Assembly (NCBI RefSeq): GCF_001427875.1
Contig: NZ_LMHK01000005.1
Span: forward strand, 124,001 to 188,000
Direction: 5' to 3'
DNA: 64,000 nt
Source: Devosia sp. Root685
GTDB lineage: Bacteria; Pseudomonadota; Alphaproteobacteria; Rhizobiales; Devosiaceae
Shown: positions 1-7,203 of the stretch, in pieces
How the letters are laid out: every line of letters begins with the position of its first letter
Position numbering within the stretch: the stretch's first letter is position 1
Position numbers and translations under genes: made by a program
Notes under the pieces: generated by a model
Databases searched by the model: none
Seen by the model: the letters and a program-made list of their open reading frames with translations, nothing else
Told to the model about the DNA's origin: nothing

Positions 1-1
1 C

Positions 2-139
2 GACCCGGCGGTGCTGTTCCACTCGCCGATTTCGCTGGTGCTCTACGCCGTGGCGATCATTGCGGTGGGCCTGCCGATGATCATGCGTTGGCGCGGCAAA
101 GGTGCGGTGCTCGGGCAATTGGCGAGCGACGAGGACTGA
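2..139 (+). CDS. C-terminal end of a probable tripartite tricarboxylate transporter permease (TctA-like), partial
   Basis: Only the last 45 residues are inside the window. They read as a charged turn, a phenylalanine-histidine-serine-proline-isoleucine stretch, one hydrophobic membrane segment of about 18 residues and a short acidic tail. This resembles the end of the large 12-TM TctA permease, where a Pro-Ile-Ser motif precedes the last helix. TctA works with a small TctB membrane subunit and a periplasmic TctC protein to import carboxylates. The family assignment rests on a short tail, so it is tentative; it could be another multi-TM carrier. A bidirectional terminator follows at 314-356. 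Confidence 0.4.
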   Translation, partial: DPAVLFHSPISLVLYAVAIIAVGLPMIMRWRGKGAVLGQLASDED

Positions 140-177
140 GAGCTTCGGCTATTCACTGAGACCTTCCAACACTCGGT

Positions 178-256
178 TGTCACCCCGGCTTTAGGCCGGG
201 GCCCATCCCGAGATATCAAGATGGGTCCCGGCTTTCGCCGGGATGACAGCCGGTGG
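178..256. repeat. Palindromic intergenic repeat, family A copy 1
   Basis: Two short hairpins, CACCCCGGC..GCCGGGG and TCCCGGC..GCCGGGA, flank a spacer; the ends TGTCA and TGACA are inverted. Close copies lie at 25577, 52802 and 54781. Confidence 0.85.
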
Positions 257-313
257 GTGAGAAGCCCGCCGTCATGCAGCCCACGCATGGACCAAAAGCC
301 CAAAAAAACAAGA

Positions 314-356
314 AAAAGCCCGGAGGCCAGGGAGGGAAACTGGCATCCGGGCTTTT
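314..356. terminator. Bidirectional rho-independent terminator
   Basis: Arms AAAAGCCCGG and CCGGGCTTTT, extended by inner arms GCCAG/CTGGC, enclose a short loop. There is a T-run on either strand, so it can end both the rightward permease transcript and the leftward small gene at 437-607. Confidence 0.85.
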
Positions 357-436
357 ATGTCGGCTTCTAGCGCATCAGGCCGCTGGCGTTTTGCGAGGCA
401 AAACACCGGGAGGGAGGGGCGCGGCCCGCGCGGCTG

Positions 437-607
437 TTATCGGCCGATCGAGCGGAAGGCGGTGGGTTCGATCCCGAGGGCCGTCAGGTGCTTGGCCTTG
501 GGCGCCCGTCCAGCCTCAACTGCTGCCGAAACCGCTGCGGCACTGCCGAAAACGGTAACGAAGGTGTCGAGGGTCGCAAAGAACTTGTTCTTGCGCGGGG
601 TGCTCAT
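437..607 (-). CDS. Small conserved-looking hypothetical protein, 56 aa
   Basis: The ATG at 607 is preceded on its own strand by GGAG at a good distance, so I prefer it to the GTG four codons upstream. The protein is MSTPRKNKFF... with a lysine/arginine-rich start, an alanine-rich middle and the ending LGIEPTAFRSIGR. A similar 'LGID-x-x-F' ending occurs in small proteins of unknown function in Rhizobiales; that parallel is from memory, not from a search. No signal peptide or clear membrane helix is present. Its transcript would end at the hairpin at 314-356. Function unknown. Confidence 0.6.
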   Translation of the reverse strand: MSTPRKNKFFATLDTFVTVFGSAAAVSAAVEAGRAPKAKHLTALGIEPTAFRSIGR

Positions 608-678
608 GGTTTTCTCCACTGTCGGACCCGGGACGATCCCGGCTCGCTTCCATGCACCCTAAATGATCCTTCCCTGGC

Positions 679-1197
679 TCAAGCGGTAGTGCGGCTCTCG
701 TTATTCCAGCCATGCGCTGGGCGAATGGGAGCGGCAGGGGTAAGGCTCCGCGTCAGGTAGAGCGTCGTGCCGCCCATAAAGGCTTCGCTTTGCTCGATCT
801 CGTAGCCGAGCTTCTGATAGAACGCGACATTGCTGGTAAAGGCCGCATTGGTCAGGAGCCGCAGGGCGCCGAGCCCGGCATGGCGGGCGAGTTGCTCAGC
901 CAACACCATCAGCGCCTGGCCGTGCCCGCGCCGCTGGTGGTGCGGATGCACGGCGAGGTTCTCGATCCAGAGATGATCGGCACAAAGGCAGGTTTGCAGC
1001 ACGCCGGCCACCTGTCCATCGACGGTCAGAAGATCGAAGCGGAAGTCGTGGATGGCTTCGGCGTAGTCGACGAGCATGGGGCGCGGCTCGCGGCCGATAA
1101 TGGGTGTCCACTTGGCATAGGCTGCGCGCACCAGGGCGCGAATAGCGGGTACGTCTGCCGCGGTGGCCGTACGAAAGGCAACAAATTGAGGAGGCAT
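679..1197 (-). CDS. GNAT family N-acetyltransferase
   Basis: A 172-residue protein with the GNAT fold pattern. An N-terminal FRTATAADVPAIRALV segment resembles strand 1 and helix 1 of the fold. The acetyl-CoA binding motif A is LAVHPHHQRRGHGQALM (Q-R-R-G-H-G), and the C-terminal NVAFYQKLGYE matches the usual motif B 'FYxxxGF'. Such enzymes move an acetyl group from acetyl-CoA to an amine; the substrate cannot be read from sequence. A GTG lies one codon upstream of the chosen ATG. A leftward terminator hairpin lies only 16 bases upstream of the start, so the gene is probably transcribed apart from hemA. Confidence 0.85.
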   Translation of the reverse strand: MPPQFVAFRTATAADVPAIRALVRAAYAKWTPIIGREPRPMLVDYAEAIHDFRFDLLTVDGQVAGVLQTCLCADHLWIENLAVHPHHQRRGHGQALMVLAEQLARHAGLGALRLLTNAAFTSNVAFYQKLGYEIEQSEAFMGGTTLYLTRSLTPAAPIRPAHGWNNESRTTA

Positions 1198-1212
1198 CAC
1201 TAATCCGAAAAC

Positions 1213-1241
1213 AAAAACCTGCCAACCGGGCGGAGGCAGGT
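1213..1241 (-). terminator. Rho-independent terminator for leftward hemA transcription
   Basis: On the minus strand arms ACCTGCC and GGCAGGT are followed by TTTTT. It lies after hemA and just before the GNAT start at 1197, so it could end hemA transcription or attenuate read-through into the acetyltransferase. Confidence 0.7.
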
Positions 1242-1415
1242 ATGCATTGAGTCGATGACGGCGTGATAAAACTCAGCCTCGTCGTCGCCCAGGCGCCATG
1301 CCCCCGTCCACACGGGACTGGAAGCCACAACGTCGGAATTTGAGCGCAGGATGCATCATGACAGATATTTGTCGTGGCGCGGATTTTGGTCAAGGGGGGC
1401 TGACGCGTGTGGCTC
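1242..1415. other. Intergenic stretch without a recognised gene
   Basis: Part of the 430-base gap between the acetyltransferase and hemA. I see no ribosome-binding site with a plausible reading frame and no RNA gene here. The rest of the gap is taken up by repeats at 1416-1532 and 1568-1598. Confidence 0.5.
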
Positions 1416-1532
1416 CACCCCCTCCCAGCCTCCCCCATCAAGGGGGAGGTGCTGCATCGAGAGTGTGGCACTGTCCTGCCCAATCCACGGTCCCTTCACC
1501 TCCCCCTAGATGGGGGAGGTCGGGAGGGGGTG
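1416..1532. repeat. Palindromic intergenic repeat, family B copy 1
   Basis: Outer inverted arms read CACCCCCTCCCAGCC and a near-complement ending GGGAGGGGGTG. The inner hairpin TCCCCCATCAAGGGGGA is followed by GGTGCTGCATCGAG. Six related copies occur in the window. Confidence 0.85.
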
Positions 1533-1567
1533 ACGGCAAGCGCCAAGCTCAATCCCAGGCCACAAAC

Positions 1568-1598
1568 AGAGATCCCCGCTTTCGCGGGGATGACTCCG
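1568..1598. repeat. Palindromic intergenic repeat, family D, half copy
   Basis: Contains ATCCCCGCTTTCGCGGGGAT followed by GACTCC, the right half of the element found complete at 13441, 15907 and 42771. Confidence 0.75.
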
Positions 1599-1629
1599 TG
1601 GTGGTGGAAGGGTCTAAAACGACCAGAAA

Positions 1630-2910
1630 TCAGCCACCCAAGCTCGGCAGGGTCAAATCCCCCGAAGTCAGCTTGCTCGCGGTAATAGCCGCATCGGCCT
1701 TTTCGCGCGGCAATTCGAGGCTGGTCCAGACGCTGACCAGCGCATGGCGCAGTTCGAACACCATTTCGTCGGTGTGGAGCGGGGTGGGCGTGATGCGCAA
1801 CCGCTCGGTGCCCTTGGGCACGGTGGGGTAGTTGATCGGCTGGATATAGATATTGTGCTTGTCGAGCAGCATGTCGCTGGCGGCCTTCACCGCGCGCGCA
1901 TCGCCAACGATCAGCGGCACGATATGGGTTGATGTTTCCATCACCGGCAGGCCGGCATCGGCCAGGATCGCCTTGGTCAGCCGCGCCTGGCGCTGGTGCA
2001 TCATGCGCTCGTGGCCATTGCCCTTGAGGTGCTCGATGGAGGCGCGAGCGGCAGCGCAAAGCGCGGGGGGCAGGGCGGTGGTGAAGATGAATTCGGGCGC
2101 ATAGGAGCGTACGGCATCGATGATCGCCTTATTGGCGGCGATATAGCCGCCCATGACCCCAAAACCCTTGGCCAAAGTGCCTTCGATGACGTCGATGCGC
2201 TCCATCAGGCCTTCGCGTTCGGCAATGCCGCCGCCGCGCGGGCCATACATGCCGACGGCATGCACTTCGTCGATATAGGTCAGCGCGCCGAACTCTTCGG
2301 CGAGGTCGCAGATTTCCTTGATCGGCGCGATATCGCCATCCATCGAATAGACGGATTCAAAGGCGATCAATTTTGGTCGCTTGCGATCGACCTGGCTCAG
2401 GAGTTCGCGCAGGTGTGCGACGTCATTGTGCCTAAAAATCTTCTTTTCCATGCCCGATTGGCGCACGCCCTGGATCATCGAAGCGTGGTTCAATTGGTCG
2501 GAAAAGATGATGCAATCGGGCAGGAGCCGCGCAATGGTCGAAATCGCGGCTTCGTTGGACACGAAGCCCGAGGTGAAGACGAGCGCCGCTTCCTTGCGGT
2601 GGAGGTCGGCGAGCGAGCGTTCAAGCTCGACCAGCGGGCGGTTGGTGCCCGAAATATTGCGCGTGCCACCGGCGCCGACGCCCATGGCACCAGCGGTTTC
2701 CTGCATCGCCGTCACGACTTTTTCGTGCTGGCCCATGCCGAGATAATCGTTGGAGCACCAGATGGTGATCTCGCGCGCATTGTCGGCATCGTCGCGATAG
2801 ATGGCCTTGGGAAAGCGCCCGGCGACACGTTCGAGATCGGCAAAGACGCGATAGCGCTTTTCCGCACGCAGCGTGTCCACTGCATCCTCGAAGATACCGC
2901 GATAGTCCAT
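1630..2910 (-). CDS. hemA: 5-aminolevulinate synthase
   Basis: A 426-residue PLP enzyme that condenses glycine and succinyl-CoA to 5-aminolevulinate, the first step of haem synthesis in alphaproteobacteria. It belongs to the alpha-oxoamine synthase family. The glycine-rich segment [13 protein letters not shown], the PLP aspartate region [12 protein letters not shown] and the Schiff-base lysine in [11 protein letters not shown] are all present. The ATG at 2910 is chosen because AAGGA lies just upstream and the protein then begins [15 protein letters not shown], as family members do. An FNR/FixK-like box sits upstream at 2997-3010. The gene is monocistronic and ends before a terminator at 1213-1241. 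Confidence 0.97.
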   Translation of the reverse strand: MDYRGIFEDAVDTLRAEKRYRVFADLERVAGRFPKAIYRDDADNAREITIWCSNDYLGMGQHEKVVTAMQETAGAMGVGAGGTRNISGTNRPLVELERSLADLHRKEAALVFTSGFVSNEAAISTIARLLPDCIIFSDQLNHASMIQGVRQSGMEKKIFRHNDVAHLRELLSQVDRKRPKLIAFESVYSMDGDIAPIKEICDLAEEFGALTYIDEVHAVGMYGPRGGGIAEREGLMERIDVIEGTLAKGFGVMGGYIAANKAIIDAVRSYAPEFIFTTALPPALCAAARASIEHLKGNGHERMMHQRQARLTKAILADAGLPVMETSTHIVPLIVGDARAVKAASDMLLDKHNIYIQPINYPTVPKGTERLRITPTPLHTDEMVFELRHALVSVWTSLELPREKADAAITASKLTSGDLTLPSLGG

Positions 2911-2996
2911 GGGGCCGTTCCTTTGCGCCTGCCGGAGCATTGGCAGGAATGCCAATGTGGCTGGATCACACCCTATTTATGGGGGCGAAAGCCGCA

Positions 2997-3010
2997 TTGA
3001 TATAGGTCAA
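2997..3010 (-). promoter_or_regulatory. FNR/FixK-like binding site upstream of hemA
   Basis: TTGATATAGGTCAA fits the FNR/FixK consensus TTGAT-N4-ATCAA at nine of ten defined positions. It lies 87 bases before the hemA start. Oxygen-responsive Crp/Fnr control of hemA is known in rhizobia; here it is inferred from the motif alone. The rest of the 347-base gap between hemA and the gene at 3258 holds nothing else I recognise. Confidence 0.55.
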
Positions 3011-3257
3011 TTCGACGCGCGCCCCAAGGTCAATCAGGTCGCGATTTCAAGAACCATTCTAAAGTTTCCCAGCGCATCTGCCAACTGCACCACACCCTGT
3101 TGGAGGCACAAAACCCTCGAAATAATGTCACAGAGCGGCAAAATCGCGCGTTTTGCGCCTTGGCGCATAAATCGGGACCCGCCCAAGCTGTTGCCGGGCC
3201 TGAAAGACTACGCCAAGATCGCCATGCCGGGGGGATACGGCATGAGGGGGTATTAAA

Positions 3258-4583
3258 GTGAAGAGCTTTTCTTCGTCTTCTTTCGCGGGCCAGCACGCCG
3301 ACGCCATGGCGCTCGCCACCGCCGCTGTGAAACGCAATCCGCAGGCCCTGTTCACCGATTTCCAGTGGTTCCTCTATCAGGGCCAGGACACAGTTTTCTT
3401 CACCGCGTTCTCGACGGAGAGTTACGACAAGGAGAGCCTCGGCAATGTGGTGGCCGAAATGGTCGCGCTGGCCCCGCAGCTGACCCATGGTTTCGTTGGC
3501 GCCCAGCCGGGCCAGCCGTTTCCCAAGCACCTGCTCGACGCCATCACCTCGGTCGAAATGGTCGATGAGTTCGATGGCTATCCCGACAAGTGGCTGAGCA
3601 AATCCCATGATATTTTCGAGCGCAAGGATCTGCCGCTCTTTCGCCTGATGGCGGCGGTGCGCCGGGATGGGCCGGATGCCGAGGGTCGCGCCGCCGTGCT
3701 GCAGGTGCGTTCGAGCCACGCGCTGCTCGAAGGCTCGGATTCGGCGCTCCTGACGCGCTCGGCGTCGGCCGGTCATGGGGTCCAGTCCGACAAGTCCAAC
3801 AAGCTGCCGCTTTTTGATCGGATCAAAAGCGCATTCCGCGGCGGCATGACCGCGCTGATCTATCTCGCCCTCGCTAATGTCTTTGCCCCCAAGGAACAGC
3901 CTTGGGGTTTCAAGACCCTCGCCATCGAGCGGCATCGCCTGCGGCTCCTCGCCAATAAGCTCGGCGTGCGGCAGCGCTCGCTGATGTTCGCGCTCGTCAC
4001 CCACGCGCTCAATGGCGAGGGCGCCGAAAAGCTGATGAGCAAGAAGGTGATCGGCGCGGCCTATACCATGCTCGATACCAAGCGGAACAATACCGACGAC
4101 GACTTCTTCCGCGTCCGCGCGCTCGAAGCCAAGTTCAGGGTCATGGACGACTTCGTCGAATATGTCCGCGCCGTCGACGACACCGTGGCCGGCATCGAGC
4201 AGAAGGACATCACCTCGTTTCAGGTGATGATCATGGCGATGTTCCGGGCCATGCGCGCGCTCAATCGCGTCTTTCCGGGCCTCCCCAACAAGCGCTTCTG
4301 GCGCTTCAATGGCGGCATGCACATCGTGCTCACCCTCGTGCCGCCGCACCGCACCTATGGGCCGATGACCCACGGCATGGTTGAGCCGCTCTATTGCGGC
4401 GCCTGGCACGCGGCGGTGAACATCTGCACCTTCTGCCCCGGCCGCGATTACGTGACGCTGAACTTCTCCATGGAACAGCGCCACATCGAAAATGTCGAAA
4501 AGATTTCCCGTCTTCTCGACGAGGTAGAGGCCCGCGACGTCACCCCGCACAAGATGATGCCTTCGGTCGAGCGGTTGAACTAA
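3258..4583 (+). CDS. Condensation-type (WS/DGAT-like) acyltransferase homologue
   Basis: A 441-residue protein starting with GTG, supported by GAGGGGG seven bases upstream. I do not recognise a named family. The layout resembles the CoA-dependent acyltransferase fold of wax-ester synthase/DGAT and condensation domains: an N-terminal half ending in VRSSHALLEGSDSALL (residues 150-165), where SHALLEG stands where HHxxxDG is expected, then a linker and a C-terminal half ending in a segment like the family's 'VTLNFSMEQRHIENVEKI'. The second, catalytic histidine (His154) is kept, while the first His is Ser and the Asp is Glu. It could acylate an unknown alcohol or have lost activity. It is probably cotranscribed with the DUF4037 gene nine bases downstream. 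Confidence 0.5.
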   Translation: MKSFSSSSFAGQHADAMALATAAVKRNPQALFTDFQWFLYQGQDTVFFTAFSTESYDKESLGNVVAEMVALAPQLTHGFVGAQPGQPFPKHLLDAITSVEMVDEFDGYPDKWLSKSHDIFERKDLPLFRLMAAVRRDGPDAEGRAAVLQVRSSHALLEGSDSALLTRSASAGHGVQSDKSNKLPLFDRIKSAFRGGMTALIYLALANVFAPKEQPWGFKTLAIERHRLRLLANKLGVRQRSLMFALVTHALNGEGAEKLMSKKVIGAAYTMLDTKRNNTDDDFFRVRALEAKFRVMDDFVEYVRAVDDTVAGIEQKDITSFQVMIMAMFRAMRALNRVFPGLPNKRFWRFNGGMHIVLTLVPPHRTYGPMTHGMVEPLYCGAWHAAVNICTFCPGRDYVTLNFSMEQRHIENVEKISRLLDEVEARDVTPHKMMPSVERLN

Positions 4584-4592
4584 GGGAAGCCA

Positions 4593-5678
4593 ATGCAAGG
4601 CATAGAACTCTCGCGCCGGTTTTATGCCGATGTCGTCGCGCCCTGGCTTGTCCGGGTAGCGCCGGACCTGCCACATTCGGCAGCCCTGATCGGCTACGGC
4701 TCGGAATTGCTGGGCTTTGACGACGAAACCTCCAAGGATCACAATTGGGGGCCACGCGTTCATATCTATCTCAGCGAGGGTGATTTCGCGGCTCATGCGC
4801 ACCGGCTGCTGGATGATTTTGCCAGCGTCATGCCCGAGACCTTCCTCGGCGAACCCGCAGGCTGGCGCAGTCGTCCGCATCCTGCCGCCTCTGGCCCCGA
4901 TGCTGTGGGCGCCATGGGTCATGGCCTCGAATTTCACACTTTTGAAGGCCGGCTAGAGGCTCATACCGGGCTGCGTTCTCTCGAAAATCTGACGCCGCTC
5001 GATTGGCTGGGCCTGCCCGAACAAAGCCTCCTCGCCTTCACCGCGGGCGCCGTTTTCCGCGACGATGGTGGCCGGCTCGAAACCTTGCAAAAAACCCTCG
5101 CCTATTTCCCCCGCGATGTCTGGCTCTACAAGATCGCCTGCCAGTGGGGCCGCATCGCCGAAGAACGGGCCTTTGTCGGCCGCGCGGGTCAAGCCGGCGA
5201 CGATCTCGGCTCCCGCATCATCGCCGCCCGGCTTTGCCATGATGTCATGGCCATGGCGTTTCTGCTTGAACGACGCTACACGCCCTATCCCAAATGGTTC
5301 GGCACCGGTTTTTCCCGCCTTGCCATTGCCAAAACGCTGACCCCCCACCTTGACGCGGTTTTGCGCGCCGAGGCGTGGCAGGAGCGCGGCGAGGCGCTTG
5401 CAGCGGCCTATCTGGCGCTTGCGCAATGGCAAAAGGCGAAAAATATCGCGCCTTTCGAGCCGGTTATCGGGCCCTATTTCGATCGCCCCTTCACGACCAT
5501 CAATGCCGATGATGCCGTAGCCAGCGCCATGGCAGCCATTGCCGATCCCGCGATCTCTATGCTGCCGGTGATGGGGGCAATCGATCAGGTCAGCGATTTG
5601 ACGCCACTGCGGACCGATGCCGCCACATCGCGAGCGATCATCGCGCGAATGCTGGATGGCAAACGAGTTCAAAGTTAA
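4593..5678 (+). CDS. DUF4037 domain protein (nucleotidyltransferase-like)
   Basis: 361 residues. The N-terminal part holds GYGSELLGFDDETSKDHNWGPRVHIYL (about residues 34-60), the hallmark of DUF4037 proteins. Its G-S, D-D-E and D-H-x-W positions recall a nucleotidyltransferase active site, and the second half is helical, with the DVWLYKIACQWGRIAEE segment typical of the family. No substrate is established for the family. The start has GGGAAG upstream. It follows the acyltransferase-like gene with a nine-base gap, suggesting a shared transcript and perhaps a shared pathway. Confidence 0.8.
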   Translation: MQGIELSRRFYADVVAPWLVRVAPDLPHSAALIGYGSELLGFDDETSKDHNWGPRVHIYLSEGDFAAHAHRLLDDFASVMPETFLGEPAGWRSRPHPAASGPDAVGAMGHGLEFHTFEGRLEAHTGLRSLENLTPLDWLGLPEQSLLAFTAGAVFRDDGGRLETLQKTLAYFPRDVWLYKIACQWGRIAEERAFVGRAGQAGDDLGSRIIAARLCHDVMAMAFLLERRYTPYPKWFGTGFSRLAIAKTLTPHLDAVLRAEAWQERGEALAAAYLALAQWQKAKNIAPFEPVIGPYFDRPFTTINADDAVASAMAAIADPAISMLPVMGAIDQVSDLTPLRTDAATSRAIIARMLDGKRVQS

Positions 5679-5792
5679 ATTCGCAAAGCGTGCGGTTCTC
5701 TTCATCCATCCTTCAGCATCTTTCCCTCATCACGCTCCTGCCGTAATGAAGGTCAATCAAAGGCCACTGTTCAGATTCCTTCGGGGGAAAAC

Positions 5793-6458
5793 ATGAAGTC
5801 CAAGGTTCTCGTCGCACTTGCCGCCACTCTGGCGCTCTCTGCCTGCACCACCACCAATCCCTATACCGGCCAGTCCCAGCTTTCCAACACCGCTGGCGGC
5901 ACGCTGATCGGCGCGGGCGGTGGCGCCCTCGCCGGTGCGCTCGTTGGTGCTGCCGTCGGTGGCGACCCGCGCGTTGGCGCACTGATCGGCGCTGGTGTCG
6001 GCGGCCTCAGCGGCGCGGCCATCGGCAATTATATGGATCAGCAGGAAGCCGAACTCCGCGCCCAGCTGCAGGGCACCGGCGTTTCCGTGACCCGCGTCGG
6101 CGATCAGGTCATTCTCAACATGCCGTCCAACATTACCTTCGCCACCGATCAGGCAAGCGTGCAGCCCCAGTTCAACCAGACTTTGGTGTCGGTTGGTCTC
6201 GTGCTCCGCAAGTTCGACAAGACCATCGTCGATGTCTATGGCCACACCGACTCCACAGGCAGCGCCGCGCACAATCTTGAACTCAGCCAGCGCCGCGCCG
6301 TCTCCGTCGCGACGATCCTGTCCAATCAGGGCATCGATCAGCGCCGCTTCTTCATCGAAGGCAAGGGCGCTTCGAGCCCGATCGCCTCGAACGCGACCGA
6401 AGCGGGCCGCGCGCAGAACCGCCGCGTCGAAATCCAGATTTCGCCGATCCGCGGTTAA
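5793..6458 (+). CDS. OmpA family lipoprotein with glycine-zipper (YiaD-like)
   Basis: 221 residues. A signal peptide ends in the lipobox LSAC, so the protein should be lipidated at Cys18. A glycine-rich segment at about residues 35-80 (GTLIGAGGGALAGALVGAAVGG and GALIGAGVGGLSGAAIG) matches a glycine-zipper domain. An OmpA C-terminal peptidoglycan-binding domain follows, with VDVYGHTDSTGSAAHNLELSQRRA and NRRVEIQI. It should tether the outer membrane to peptidoglycan, like YiaD/YfiB. It is monocistronic, ending at a strong terminator at 6481-6505. Confidence 0.9.
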   Translation: MKSKVLVALAATLALSACTTTNPYTGQSQLSNTAGGTLIGAGGGALAGALVGAAVGGDPRVGALIGAGVGGLSGAAIGNYMDQQEAELRAQLQGTGVSVTRVGDQVILNMPSNITFATDQASVQPQFNQTLVSVGLVLRKFDKTIVDVYGHTDSTGSAAHNLELSQRRAVSVATILSNQGIDQRRFFIEGKGASSPIASNATEAGRAQNRRVEIQISPIRG

Positions 6459-6480
6459 GCCGGGGTTTCGCCCGATCAGA

Positions 6481-6505
6481 AGCGGCCCTTCGGGGCCGCT
6501 TTTTT
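6481..6505 (+). terminator. Rho-independent terminator after the OmpA-like gene
   Basis: AGCGGCCC-TTCG-GGGCCGCT followed by six T: an eight-base perfect stem with a UUCG tetraloop. Its tail overlaps the stop codon of the convergent gene at 6504-6797. Confidence 0.93.
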
Positions 6506-6797
6506 ATGGCGTGGTGGTTTCGGTCACCGGCGCGGCGGTGGGCGTTCCCGGCTGCACAGCGGTGCCCGGCGCGCCCGAGAACATTTGCATCGCCAGAACG
6601 ATAGCGGCGACGACGACAATCGCCACCAGCCCATAAAGCCACCACTGGCCGGGGCTGGTGCCACCCATCGCCGCTTCGATATCGCCCGTCGGCCGCAGAT
6701 CCGAGTCCTGCGGCACCTCGATCCTCGAACCCTTTTCGTCGATCAGAAAGTCCACCTTGGCGACGCTGGGCGCCGGCTCTTCAGTTTTGTCAGCCAT
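6504..6797 (-). CDS. Single-pass membrane protein of unknown function
   Basis: 97 residues. A charged N-terminal part (MADKTEEPAPSVAKVDFLIDEKGSRIEVP) is followed by one membrane helix at about residues 53-72 (WWLYGLVAIVVVAAIVLAMQMF) and a short proline/threonine-rich tail. No recognised domain. The ATG overlaps the stop codon of the upstream gene by one base (TAATG), so the pair is likely translationally coupled. Confidence 0.65.
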   Translation of the reverse strand: MADKTEEPAPSVAKVDFLIDEKGSRIEVPQDSDLRPTGDIEAAMGGTSPGQWWLYGLVAIVVVAAIVLAMQMFSGAPGTAVQPGTPTAAPVTETTTP

Positions 6798-7054
6798 TAG
6801 TAATCTCCCTTGAACACGGTTTTGGTCCCCACCCCGTCCTGCACGCCGCGGTGCACATGGGCGATGGCCTCGTCGATTTCACCAGAGGTAAAGCCGAATT
6901 CCCTTCCCTCGGCCTCGGCCCCGGATGCATCGGCCCGCAACTGGTGTAGCAGGTCGAGCTTTTCGCGCGCGGTAAGGAGGCTCTGCTGGGCGATCTGCAT
7001 CGGGGTCAGATTGTCCCGGCTCATGATCTGGGCTTCAAGATTGCCGAAAACCAT
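6797..7054 (-). CDS. Small soluble protein of unknown function, 85 aa
   Basis: Starts at the ATG at 7054, which has GAGGAGGG upstream; a second Met at residue 11 is less well placed. The protein is mostly charged helix (LTPMQIAQQSLLTAREKLDLLHQLRADASG) with no signal peptide or membrane segment. It ends inside the start codon of the membrane protein gene that follows, suggesting the two work together. I do not recognise the family. Confidence 0.6.
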   Translation of the reverse strand: MVFGNLEAQIMSRDNLTPMQIAQQSLLTAREKLDLLHQLRADASGAEAEGREFGFTSGEIDEAIAHVHRGVQDGVGTKTVFKGDY

Positions 7055-7203
7055 TTTTCCCTCCTCGTGTCATACGCTTAAGGCCAGAAAGAAAAATGCG
7101 TGTCGCGGGCGACAGGTTCCATTTGCGCGCAAATGGCAAGGCTTTGGATTAACGCGGCCTTGAGAGGTCATTGCGCATCATCGCGTCCGGCGAGGGGAAG
7201 CCG

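Noticed and set aside
3030-4937. Long open frame of 635 codons on the minus strand
   Set aside because: It lies opposite the acyltransferase-like gene, is rich in Arg, His, Gly and Ala as antisense frames of GC-rich genes are, has no ribosome site and no recognisable domain.
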